DNA from: Hippopus hippopus
Taxonomy: Eukaryota; Mollusca; Bivalvia; Cardiida; Cardiidae
Assembly: GCA_946811185.2 (NCBI GenBank)
Contig: OX328108.1
Location: forward strand, 22,515,239-22,579,238
Length of the DNA stretch: 64,000 nt
Direction: 5' to 3'
The notes beneath the pieces were generated by a model. It saw only the letters and a program-made list of their open reading frames with translations. It made no database searches and was not told where the DNA came from. Below are positions 54,431-64,000 of the stretch, one piece after another; within the stretch, counting starts at the first letter, position 1; every line of letters begins with the position of its first letter. Made by a program: the position numbers and the translations under genes.

Positions 54431-55384
54431 CAGGGTTCGCACAGGCTTGAAAAGTACTTGAAAATGAAGGGCAGTCTTGAAAAGTCCTTGTAAACAAAAT
54501 TTGCCTTGAAAAGTGCTTGAAAACTGGCCATACACCTTGAAAAAGTTCTTGAATTTCACTTTTTCTTGTATTCAAGACATTTGAAATCGGCCTAAAAGTC
54601 AATAGCGGACTTTCTGGAAGGAAATCGGCACATTTTAAGCAATGACAGACGTGCGAGAGCGCCAAAATGAAAATGGGCGAATGTGCTTGGGGCGAAAACG
54701 AAGTTCGAACATACATGGTCCGAATGTTCGTACTCGTATGTTTGGGTTGCCTCCCTTGCTGACTGGTTTACGTTCGATTGCATCATTTCTATCCGTGAAA
54801 AAAGTCTATTCCAATATCCAGACTAAGTAAAACCAAAATGGCGTTGAAATGATTCTAAGGAGCCTGAATTCAACTTTCAAACTTTTTTCTTTATCGTAAT
54901 GGGAAAGTTTATCTATAGCAGAGACAGGCCGAAAGGGTATCCGTGGGTAAAGGAAACGAACATATCAGGCGCACTGTCTAGCATGTAGGAAAGATATCGA
55001 TGTGGCACAGATGGGTGAAAGTGCCTTGCGGTCACATGCGAAGGGAGAGGGGCGTAAGAAACTACAGAAGTCTATGTCCGGGATTTTCACAAATGTCTAT
55101 GTTAAAGAGGAAACCAAGGTTAATAAAACACAAACTGCGACCACATCTTCCGCCCCAGGTGACAACTTGATAGTACCCCCACCCCCAATAGGTACTGTTG
55201 CTGGGCCTGTTGCATCATCAAGTGCTCCTATTATTGCTAACTTTGTATCCAAAAATGATGTACTGCCTTCATGAATATGTGTAGATATTATTCATAAATT
55301 AGTCCTTGAAAACGTAAAGATTTGTCCTTGAAAAGTCCTTGAAAAGTCCTTGAATTTTACTTGGCCTTGCCTGTATGAACCCTG
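54431..55384 (+). mobile_element. Nested 954-bp DNA transposon with zinc-finger remnant
   Basis: Terminal inverted repeats CAGGGTTCGCACAGGC and, inverted, GCCTGTATGAACCCTG (14 of 16 match). Flanked by TCCTG on both sides (54426-54430 and 55385-55389; a 6-bp TCCTGC reading is also possible). Both ends carry several direct copies of CTTGAAAAGTCCTTGAA. Inside, near 54988-55070, the frame reads AHCLACRKDIDVAQMGESA then LRSHAKG. This resembles a BED-like or transposon-derived zinc finger, with an upstream frameshift. No transposase catalytic domain was seen; the superfamily is not assigned. Confidence 0.75.
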
Positions 55385-55389
55385 TCCTG

Positions 55390-56380
55390 CTTCAAATACT
55401 TTTTGTGCTAAATCAGACAGAGGCTTTGTAGAACTAGCCAAGTCATTAGCAGACCAAGTTAGTCTCAGTCGCCTGCCTTCCCCTGAACCAAGTGTCTTCA
55501 ATGGTGATCCCCTTACTTACCTTGGCTGGAAGTCATCCTTCCAGATTCTCATTGACCAGAGAAACATTCCTCCTGATGAAAGGATTCATTATCTAAAATG
55601 ATACATATCCTCACCTGTCAAAGATATCATTGAAGGATACTTGTTGATACCATCAGCTGAAGCTTATGAGGAGGCTTGGAAAACTCTAGATAAGAGATAT
55701 GGGGACCCATTTGTAGTAGCAAATGCCTTTAGAGATAAGTTAGAAAAGTGGCCTAAAGTTCAAGCAAGAAATGGCACAGGTCTCCAAAAGTTTTCTGATT
55801 TCCTCCAGCAATGTAATATTGCAATGCACACTGTAGGTAGTTTAGGAGTCTTAGATGACGATAGAGAAAATAGAAAGCTTTTAGCTAAACTACCAGACTG
55901 GGTAATCTCTAGGTGGGGTAGAATTGTGTCTGACTGGAAAGAGAAATACTCTTCCTTTCCCCCTTTCAAGGAATTTGTCAGTTTTATCTCTAAGGAGGCA
56001 GTTCTAGCTTGTGATCCCATAACTTCTCTACAGTCTTTAAGGCCGTATGATGGGCATAAGACCAACAAAGTAATAAATAAACAAGAAAAGGGGTCGTATG
56101 GCAGCAGATCCCTTCTCTCTAGCACTCCAGAAGACACAAAGGGAGGTACTGACAAACCAGATACAAAAGATGAATAACACTGCTTGCTTTGTAATAAATC
56201 ACATGGTTTGGATGATTGCTTTTCATTCCTAGCAATGGCTTTAAATGAAAAGAAGTTGTTCATCAAGGACAAAAACCTTTGTTTTGCTTGCCTCCAGAGT
56301 GGCCACATTTCTAAAAGGTGCAAACACCGTAAAAGGTGTAAAGTATGCAACAAACATCACCCAACATCATTGCATGGTGA
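55390..56380 (+). pseudogene. gag: BEL Gag remainder with DUF1759-like region and zinc fingers
   Basis: One frame carries the region, broken by TGA at 55599-55601 and TAA at 56175-56177. Features: PSPEPSVFNGDPLTYLGWK (a DUF1759 hallmark), AYEEAWKTLDKRYGDPF, then Cys/His motifs CLLCNKSHGLDDC, CFACLQSGHISKRC and CKVCNKHHPTSLH. The rest of the reading frame is preserved between the breaks, so these look like recent single-base lesions. Confidence 0.85.
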
Positions 56381-57936
56381 TAAAAGGGTTAAACAGAATG
56401 AAGGTTCAGTAAATCAAACATCTTCTGCTGAATCAAAAGAAACAAAGCCTATAATGAGTCATTCTGTAAATGTCAGTACAGTATTTCTATCTGATTTACA
56501 AACAGATAGAAAATGTTCTATGATTGTGTCTGTGTATCTTTCACACTGTGAAAACCCTAACGGTGAAATTCTTGTTTATGCATTGCTGGACACACAGTCT
56601 GGATACAACCTTTGTTCTGGAAGACACATGTAAGTCATTAGGTGTGTCAGGCACAGAAGTTAAACTGTCCCTGTCAACAATGTTAGCAGAGAATAAATTT
56701 GTTAACAGTAGTAAGGTGTCCGGTTTGCTTGTCAGAGGTTTTAATAGCCAAACAAAAATACCATTGCCAGTTGCTTTCACTAGAGACATAATGCCTGCTA
56801 ATCGCTCACACATCCCAGCTCCAGAGATTGCAAATCAATGGCCTCATTTGAGAGAAACTGCAAAGGAGTTTGTTCCTCTTAAGCCATGTGAGATTGGTTT
56901 GCTCATAGGTTACAACTGTCCAAAGGCATTAGTGCCAAGATCAGTCATTCCATGTATAAACAATGGTCCGTATGCGCAAAAGACTGACTTAGGTTGGGGT
57001 ATCGTAGGCATTGTACAAGCCTTTGATAATGAAGATGACCCAATAGGTGTAAGTCATCGCCTCATTGCTCATGAAGTAACCAATAATAAGCAATCAAATA
57101 GTTCTCTCATGTACTCATTAAGAACTAAGGTAAAAGAAGTACTTCCTAGTGATATCCTTCGGGTCATGGAACATGAGTTCTCTGACTCTGGTATTAGTGA
57201 CATAGCACTATCTCAACTGGATCAGAAATTTCTATCAGTTTTGTCTGATGGAATTTATGTTGAAAATGATCATTATGTAATGCCTTTGCCATTTAAAGGT
57301 AAAGATCCTTGTCTTCCAAATAACAGATTTATGGCTTTAAGCAGGCTAAAGTCTTTAAAGAAAAGACTTCAAAGCAATGGAACCTTCCGTCGTCATTACA
57401 CTGAATTTATGAATGAACTTTTGAGCAGTAAACATGCAGAAAGAGTCCCTGACCATGAATTAAAAATGGGAGATAACTGTGTATGGTACATTCCCAATCA
57501 TGGCGTCTACCATCCACAGAAACCTGAAAAAATTAGGGTTGTCTTTGACTGCAGTGCTCAGTTTCAAAGTGAATCTCTTAATACACATTTACTTCAAGGT
57601 CCTGATCTCACCAATCGTCTTGTAGGGGTACTTTGTAGATTTCGCAAAGAACCAGTTGCCATTACATGTGATATCGAGAAGATGTTTCATCAATTTAGAG
57701 TTGACCCTCGTCACAGAAACTATCTTCGTTTCTTATGGTGGCCTGACGAGGACTTCAGTAAACAACCAGATGAATTTCGCATGACTGTGCACTTATTTGG
57801 GGCTAGTTCTTCCCCAGGGTGTGCAAATTTTGGCTTTAAAAGGGTCGCTCAAGATTTCAGGGAGGAATTGGGCAAAGAACCAGCAGATTTCATTTGTCGT
57901 AATTTTTACGTTGATGATGGGTTAAAATCTCTCTAA
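56381..57936 (+). pseudogene. pol: BEL Pol: protease and reverse transcriptase part
   Basis: The protease active-site segment (ALLDTQS) lies in the gag frame. The sequence after it continues in the next frame, so a one-base indel sits near 56601-56605. Downstream: GPYAQKTDLGWGIVG, VFDCSAQFQSESLN, ITCDIEKMFHQFRV and the catalytic YVDD (57907-57918). A second frameshift in a TCTCTC run just after YVDD brings TAA at 57934-57936. Confidence 0.88.
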
Positions 57937-58448
57937 CGTAGATGAAGCAATTACCTTGATAGACAATAGTCAAGCCATGTGCGCAAACCGTGGCCTCATA
58001 CTCCACAAATTCATTTCCAATGTCAAACAAGTAATGGAACATGTGGATCCTGAGGACAGGGCTAAAGATCTTAAGGATATCAATCTGAGTCTTGATAAAT
58101 TACCAATTGAAAAGACTTTAGGAATATTATGGTGCATAGAGTCCGACAAATTCCAGTTCAGAATTATTTTGAAGGATTGTCCTCTGACACGTCGTGGTAT
58201 AATTTCCACGGTATGTTCAATGTATGACCCATTTGGATTTATATCACCTGTGACCTTAATTGGTAAGCGAATCCTTCAGCAAATGTGTGCCAGTCATATA
58301 GCATGGGATGAGCCTTTGCCTGATGATTTGCGTTTAGAATTGGAAAACTGGCGCAATAGCTTAAAGGATCTCGAAAATCTGAGCATTGATAGATGTGTTA
58401 AGCCAGATGGATTTGGAAAGGTGCAGAAAGCTGAAGTACATCATTTTT
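57937..58448 (+). pseudogene. pol: BEL Pol: RT thumb/connection part
   Basis: In the shifted frame: DNSQAMCANRGLILHKF, KTLGILWCIESDKFQF, then STVCSMYDPFGFISPVTL, a BEL hallmark. It runs straight into the inserted element at 58449 within a His-His-Phe segment just before the RNase H SDAS motif. Confidence 0.88.
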
Positions 58449-59074
58449 AGCTCCACTGGCCGAAGGCCAGCGAGCTATTGTCATGGCGTTGTGTCCGTCG
58501 TGCGTCCGTCCGTCCGTCCGTCCGTTCGTTCGTCCGTTCGTCCGTGCGTGCGTCCGTAAACTTTTTCTTTAAAAAACTTCTCCTCAGAAACTATTGACTG
58601 GATTTTTACCAAATTTCACAGGAATGTTCCTTTGGTGGTCCTCTTTCAAATTCCTTCAAATAATTGTGTTCCATGAAGAATTCTGGTTGCCATGGCAACC
58701 AAAGTAAAAAACCTTTAAAAATCTTCTCCTCCCAAACCGCTATTTGGATAGCATTATTATTTTGCAGGAATGTTCCTTAGATACAGGTTTACAGAATTCC
58801 TTAAAAAAAAAAAGATCTGTCAAAAAACATGGCTTTTATGGGAGACTCATTTTCCTTTTATGGTATAAAGTAAAATCTTTGAAAAATTTCTTCTCCAAAA
58901 CTATTCATTGGATTTCATTGTTGTTTTGCAGGTAAGTTCCTATGGTGGTTGTCTACCAAATTGTTTCTTCAGTGAGCTAAAATGCAGGATTGAATGATAA
59001 TTGTTAAAAACTTCCTTTCGCCATTATAGAAATATCAGGCCTGTGGAGCGATACAGGCGCTCAAGCGCCTCTAG
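58449..59074 (+). mobile_element. Nested HINE-like (non-autonomous Helentron) element, 626 bp
   Basis: Subterminal inverted repeats GCTCCACTGGCC (58450-58461) and GGCCTGTGGAGC (about 59038-59049), 11 of 12 matching. A CCGT microsatellite occupies 58500-58556. Near the 3' end is a hairpin AGGCGC-TCAA-GCGCCT followed directly by the terminal CTAG. TT lies on both sides (58447-58448 and 59075-59076), and the pol frame resumes exactly after it. TT target, subterminal repeats, microsatellite and terminal hairpin together match Helentron-associated elements. Confidence 0.75.
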
Positions 59075-59639
59075 TTCTGATGCCAGTTCCACTGGTTATG
59101 GGCAGTGCTCTTACTTGCGTTTAGAGAATGCCTCGGGTCAAGTTGGTTGTTCTTTACTGATGGGTAAATCTCGTGTAATACCCTTGAAACCAATAACAGT
59201 TCCACGTCTTGAGCTGTCAGCAGCTTTGTTATCTGTTAAGATTGGTAAAATGATTGATCAAGAGCTTGATTATGAAAATCTGTCACATTTTTACTGGACT
59301 GATAGTAAAGTTGTTCTTGGGTATCTTGCAAGTGAAGCTCGTCGCTTTCATATTTTTGTTGCAAACAGGGTCCAACAGATTGGAGACCATACTAGTTCAA
59401 CTCAATGGAAATTTGTCAGTAGCAAACAAAATCCTGCAGACATAGCATCTAGGGGAGCACTAGCTGAGCAATTAGTCAATGATTCAAAATGGTTCAGAGG
59501 CCCAGACTTTATTTGGGAACAGGAACTTCCTGAACTTTCACAAGAACAGTTTGCAGTTAATTTAGATGACCCCGAATTTAAAAAAGAGCCAGTGTTTCTC
59601 TTCCGAAACAAAATCAATTTCTTTTGGTTCACTGATTGA
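59075..59639 (+). pseudogene. pol: BEL Pol: RNase H part
   Basis: SDASSTGYGQCSYL begins right after the insertion. Then PRLELSAALLSVKIGKM, WTDSKVVLGYL and NPADIASRGA, all typical of BEL RNase H. A frameshift near 59600-59610 moves the remainder to another frame; this frame stops at 59637-59639. Confidence 0.88.
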
Positions 59640-61224
59640 ACGCCTTCAGTATTTCTCAGATTGGCATAGAGCAAAAAGAGCTATTGCAATTTGCCTAAGG
59701 TTCATAGATAAACTTCACAGTCGTAGAACCAAAAAATCCCTAGAAGCAGATTCTACTAAATCAAAACAATCCCTCTGTGATTACCAACCTGTTAATGTTA
59801 CAGAGCTTCAGAGAGCTGAAAACAAGATTATTAAATTAATTCAATTAGACCATTTCATGAACGAAATTGTTTCACTAGAGTCTTGTCATAATAAAGCAAT
59901 TTCGCCCAATTCAGTCAATAGTCCTTTTCAACATAGTACTGTAAGTCACAATTCCAAATTGCGCAAGTTAGATCCATTTCCAGATAAGAATGGAATCTTG
60001 AGAGTGGGAGGACGAATTAGAATGTCAGATATACCAGATTCCATTAAGCATCCTGCAATTTTGCCACGAAATGGCCATATTACACAGCTGATCATTCGCC
60101 ATTTTCATGCCAAAGCAAAACATCAAGGTCGTGGAGTTACTGTCAATATGATTAAGTCTCATGGCATTTGGATTATTGACTGTAGCTCAGCGGTTTCGTT
60201 TCACTTAACAAAATGTGTTGTCTGCAGAAGAATTCGCTGTATACCCCAAAGCCAAAAAATGGCAGATTTGCCTTTAGATAGGTTAGAACCAGCTCCACCG
60301 TTTACATTCTGTGCGGTTGATTTGTTCGGTCCTTGGTATGTAAAAGAAGGACGAAAGGAACTGAAGCGCTATGGTGTGCTTTTCACTTGTTTGGCTTGTC
60401 GAGCTGTTCATGTTGAAACATGCCATTCATTAAGCACAGACTCTTTCATCAACTGTCTCCGCCGTTTTATTTCAATCAGAGGCCCGATAAGGCAATTGAG
60501 ATGAGATCGTGGCACAAACTTTGTAGGTGCTGAACATGAATTGAAAGAAGCCTTGAAAGAACTAGATTCCAAACTTGTTAAGCAATTTCTTTTAAAGGAA
60601 AACTGTGACTGGTTTGATTTCAAAATGAATGTTCCATCAGCCAGCCACATGGGCGGAGTTTGGGAGCGCCAAATACGCTCTGTACGGAATGTTTTGTCTG
60701 TTCTGCTTCGTAATCATGGAACACAATTGGATGACGAAGGTTTAAGAACCTTTATTTTTGAAGCTGCAGCCATTGTCAATAGCCGCCCAATTAGTGTTGA
60801 CTCTATCAATGATCCTTTATCTGCACCACCATTGAGTCCAAATATGTTGTTAACTATGAAAACAAATGTGATCCTTCCACCTCCTGGTAATTTCCAAAGG
60901 TCTGATCTATATTCACGCAAGCGTTGGAGACGCACACAGTACCTAATCAATCAGTTTTGGATCAGATGGCGGTCTGAATACTTTCAGAATTTGCAGCTCA
61001 GAGTTAAATGGCATTCTCCCAAGAGAAATATTTCGATAGGAGACATTGTACTTCTTAAGGGTAACGGTCTTCAGCGATTATGTCGCGTTGATGATATTGA
61101 AAAAGGCGCAGATGGTCTTGTTCGTAAGGCAAAGTTAATTGTCGGTCAACAGAATTTAGATGATAAAGGCAGAAGAAAAACAGATTTTCGTTATTTAGAA
61201 AGACCAATTCATGATTTAGTATAA
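59605..61224 (+). pseudogene. pol: BEL Pol: integrase and C-terminal domain
   Basis: Integrase zinc-binding part (HAKAKHQGRGVTVN, CVVCRRIR) and catalytic core: first Asp in CAVDLFGPW, second Asp in DRGTNFVGA, Glu in HMGGVWERQIRSVR. A TGA at 60502-60504 sits directly before the second catalytic Asp. The DUF5641-like end has RWRRTQYLINQFW, WHSPKRNISIGDIVLLK and VRKAKLIVG, and stops at 61222-61224. Confidence 0.88.
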
Positions 61225-61499
61225 CTGTGGGAGACCGAAGAGTTCCCCGTCGAGAAGCCAAACCAGTAAAGATTTATCAAAGTGACTTAGGCCTACTGTG
61301 GTCTACTACATTCCTGAATGTTTTCAAGGGTTCAAAATCCTAGTTATTTTGTATCTATTTGTACAGTTTAAATTATTTGTTAACTAAATCGACTGCGAAA
61401 CCATTTCATTCGACATATGATAATCTCAGTTTTAATTGACAGCCTCTGGCTTTCCGAAGTATTATTTGTTTGAAATTAGTAAACTAATTTGGGGAGCCA
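61225..61499 (+). other. BEL 3' untranslated region and polypurine tract
   Basis: No coding sequence. A short purine run (GGGGAG, 61490-61495) lies just before the 3' LTR and is the likely polypurine tract. Confidence 0.55.
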
Positions 61500-61952
61500 T
61501 GTAACTGCGTTTATTATTTCAGGACTCGAGTAAAATTCTCCGGGGTTTTAGTCGAAATCGTTTGTAATGGTTCATTGAAGTTTTAGAGTTACGTCCCTTT
61601 CTTTTTGTCTTTTGCGCCCTTTGGGGACGGCCGCGCCAAGCGGTCTGCGAGAAAAGGAATTGAGGGTGACATGCGTTGCGTTAAATTAAGACAGCCCAAA
61701 GAGGTAATTTAAGTTTAACGTATTAATTCTTTACTCCGTTGTACCAAACCTTCTGTAATTTTGTGAATGCTTGTATTTTCCAATGTATTTCAATCGTTAT
61801 AATGCTTCGGATGGCTGCTATATTCGGACATAAACTGAGAAGTAATTAGAATTTTTTCTGTATTTTCAGTTTGATGTAGGAATAGAATTAAAAGAATAAT
61901 CCTTCAGTCAGTCTTGGGTTCCTGCTGTCACCACCTCAATACCACAGTTACA
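61500..61952 (+). repeat. 3' LTR of BEL element
   Basis: 453 bp from TGTAACTGCG to CCACAGTTACA, giving the expected TGTAAC/GTTACA ends. Confidence 0.92.
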
Positions 61953-63998
61953 CCCTGGATAACGTTCACGTCGAAAATAAATAAAACACACAAACAGGCC
62001 ACATTTCTTCTTTTAGTGCTTATTGTGTTCCCGTATGCATAAAATGTGGAGAGCATGAATAAAAAGTCTTGTCACTATCAATACTTTTTTATTTGAATAC
62101 GATTTTCTAGGTAAACAACGTTATTTTCTAAAATGATATAGTTCACGTCAGGAAATTTTAATGATAACGTTCACGTCATAAGTAGAATATAGAATATACA
62201 TATTTCATCATCTTAGTTGCGTCATGTTGTCTTGAATATCATGTTAATGCATACTTAAAATTATGAAATTGTCTTGATTTTAGCCATATTTAAATGTGTT
62301 GCATGTCGTATGTAGCTGTTTAAAGCATGTACAAAATGTATTCTTATTTAGTACTGATTACGCGCTGGGGTCCTACTAAAATACGCCATGTAGAATTTAT
62401 ACGCCATGGATACGCCATGGGAGTTTTTGCACGCCACAGCTGTTCCATAGCAGTGAAATAATATATTAACTAGTAAAATATATTGATATATGCATTTTAT
62501 ATCACATATTAATGTTTCATCGATAGAAAAATCGTACTTTGCAAGATATTTGCCTTTGAAATTGTGATAAATAACAAAGGGAGACAACTCTTATGACATA
62601 AGTATGAGATATGAAACTTTGCTCGCCAGAGCAATAATATATCGATTTATTATGATTGTGTAAATATGCTACATTTCTACTGTGGTTCAATCTCAGTGCG
62701 TAATATATCATAATTACTGTGAAATTTGTCTTTCTTTACACACGAAGATCGGGAGATTACGTAGTTTCGGCACGCCGTGGGAGAATTTCCCCGCCAGAGC
62801 GTTTCAGCCAAAATACAACGAGTAAATTACTATAAATACTTGTTTTATTGGTTATTTATTACTACATGTTTAAATTTCAATAAGATTTATTTTGTATATT
62901 GCAGGAAATTTGGAATTACAAATTAACCTGCTCGACGAGTGAAACAGGGGAAGTAATAGAGTATTTATTAACAGGGGAAACAATCCATGTGTTTTCGAAC
63001 ACACAAGATATTCTTAATGTGTACTCAATATATCTGATTATAACGTACACTTTCTGAAACAAAACCTGAAATCATCTGACATTGAGAAAGAAAGCCTGTG
63101 AAAGCATCGTGGGAAAACGCCCTTTAAAAAATTCGTGCAAAAGTGAAAAATACTGGTAACCAGTATTTTCTCCTTTTTCCGCAATGTTTTCCTATATTCT
63201 CAAAACAAATTTTGATAGATATGCTTTTAATTTCTTGTGTAAAGAACAAGACGAAATGTTAGTTCTTTTCTTTATTACTATTACAGATATCCATACTGTT
63301 GATAAAGAATTATTGCAAACAATACACAAATCTAGCATATAGTCTAGTTAAATTTTGTATACATGATTTTGGAAATTTTACGAAAGGGAGGCAAAGTTCA
63401 AATACATTAACTTGACTGTTACACCTCACAGTTGCTGAAGCTGGTGCAGGGATCTATTGCAGACAGTGTAGATCAAGATCAGAATCGTGTAGTGAGACAA
63501 TTCACAGTCCGATCAGCATTATCCTCCCCCCTCTTAAAAAGAAAGTAATATATCTATTTGGATTTATTCTTTCGAATTTTATTTCAGTTATAACTGAAAT
63601 AAAATTCTTGCATTACAGGCCCGTAGGAACGGGGGGGGGGGGGGGGGGCTGAGCCCCCCCCCCCCCATAATTTTGAAAATCATAGTAACTAAAATATGAG
63701 TTTTTAGTGCAATGCAACAACCGCGCAAAAAATCTCAGTATTTCGAAGTTAGCCCCCCCAATCTTGAAATGCTTCCTACGTGCCTGATATATATGCAAGA
63801 GAACCGTAATAATAACCTCTCAACATAGTTCTATAGTGGAAGACAGTTGTTTATTCAAAAGAATTCACAACAGTTAGCAACAAAGTGTTGAACGCTTAGC
63901 CATTTAATAATGTTTTCAGACTCAACGTTACGACGAGGACGTAGCCTTTGCAGCCTAACCAAATGTTACTCGAAAATTTAGCGCTTTTGGAAGGATGG
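61953..63998. other. No gene recognised; repeat remnants
   Basis: Repeated TACGCCATG motifs near 62381-62420, a mollusc-type AAAGGGAGACAACTC motif at 62576, an AGAAAATGCTGG-family remnant (63090-63250) and a hairpin fragment (63430-63520). An inverted poly-G/poly-C pair lies at 63631-63667. A minus-strand AATAAA near 63850 could mark a 3' end, but no exon was found to support it. Confidence 0.4.
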
Positions 63999-64000
63999 CA

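Larger units (their letters stand above)
52314..61952 (+). mobile_element. BEL/Pao LTR retrotransposon, defective, with two nested insertions (9.6 kb)
   Basis: 453-bp LTRs flank BEL-type coding sequence: Gag with a DUF1759-like region, zinc fingers, a DTQS-type protease, RT with YVDD, RNase H, integrase and a DUF5641-like C-terminus. Order and motifs are typical of BEL/Pao. It is broken by stops at 55599, 56175 and 60502, by frameshifts near 56601, 57930 and 59605, and by insertions at 54431-55384 and 58449-59074. It cannot make a complete Gag-Pol. Flanks CCTTG (left) and CCCTG (right) look like a 5-bp target duplication with one change. No clear primer-binding site was seen directly after the LTR. 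Confidence 0.93.

Noticed and set aside
55002..55274. 90-residue open frame starting MAQMGESALRSHAKG
   Set aside because: Not treated as a separate gene: it lies inside the nested transposon, lacks the upstream half of its zinc finger in frame, and is most likely a relic.

Overview
The window is nuclear DNA from an animal. Genes are split by introns with GT/AG borders, AT-rich sequence surrounds them, and many small palindromic repeats and tRNA-derived SINEs are present. The repeat styles (hairpins such as GTGCAGTCTGATCTTG, SINE tails ending in GGCGTTAAACACC, TCCG-rich elements with subterminal inverted repeats) are ones I associate with bivalve molluscs, probably a clam. That placement is inference; no species marker was seen.

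Region 1-22.6 kb, + strand: the 3' part of a single-pass transmembrane receptor gene. Six exons were assembled by hand from splice sites and matching reading phase (1-243, 16198-16317, 16758-16832, 18150-18222, 19937-20058, 21854-22575). They encode a Cys-containing ectodomain end, a stalk, one membrane helix and a ~280-residue cytoplasmic tail rich in tyrosine motifs. The 16-kb first intron holds a 2.7-kb foldback element and an apparently intact Ty3/gypsy LTR retrotransposon (5793-15059). That element has 428-bp LTRs that read as identical, a GTAA target duplication, a Lys-tRNA-type primer site, gag, pol, and a -1 frameshift site at the gag/pol junction followed by a possible pseudoknot.

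Region 22.6-28.1 kb: intergenic, filled with MITEs, a SINE and a Helentron-like (HINE-like) element.

Region 28.1-50.2 kb, - strand: a solute-carrier gene of the SLC43 type (SLC43A3-like). Eight exons cover the C-terminal two thirds: 50173-50219, 47224-47300, 41710-41802, 35697-36447, 34933-35034, 33904-34093, 30628-30748 and 28119-28223. The N-terminal exons were not found. Next to the exon ending at 33904 lies a ~1.1-kb minisatellite whose ~49-bp unit is a diverged copy of that exon's own end plus its 5' splice site, so the intron carries many decoy splice donors. This is the most unusual structure in the window.

Region 52.3-61.95 kb, + strand: a BEL/Pao LTR retrotransposon with 453-bp LTRs that differ at about 4 positions. 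Its coding region is broken by three stop codons, three frameshifts, a 954-bp DNA transposon inside gag and a 626-bp HINE-like element inside pol. The last 2 kb hold only repeats and unrecognised sequence.

Exon models come from reading splice signals and phase by eye. They have not been checked against RNA or by database search.
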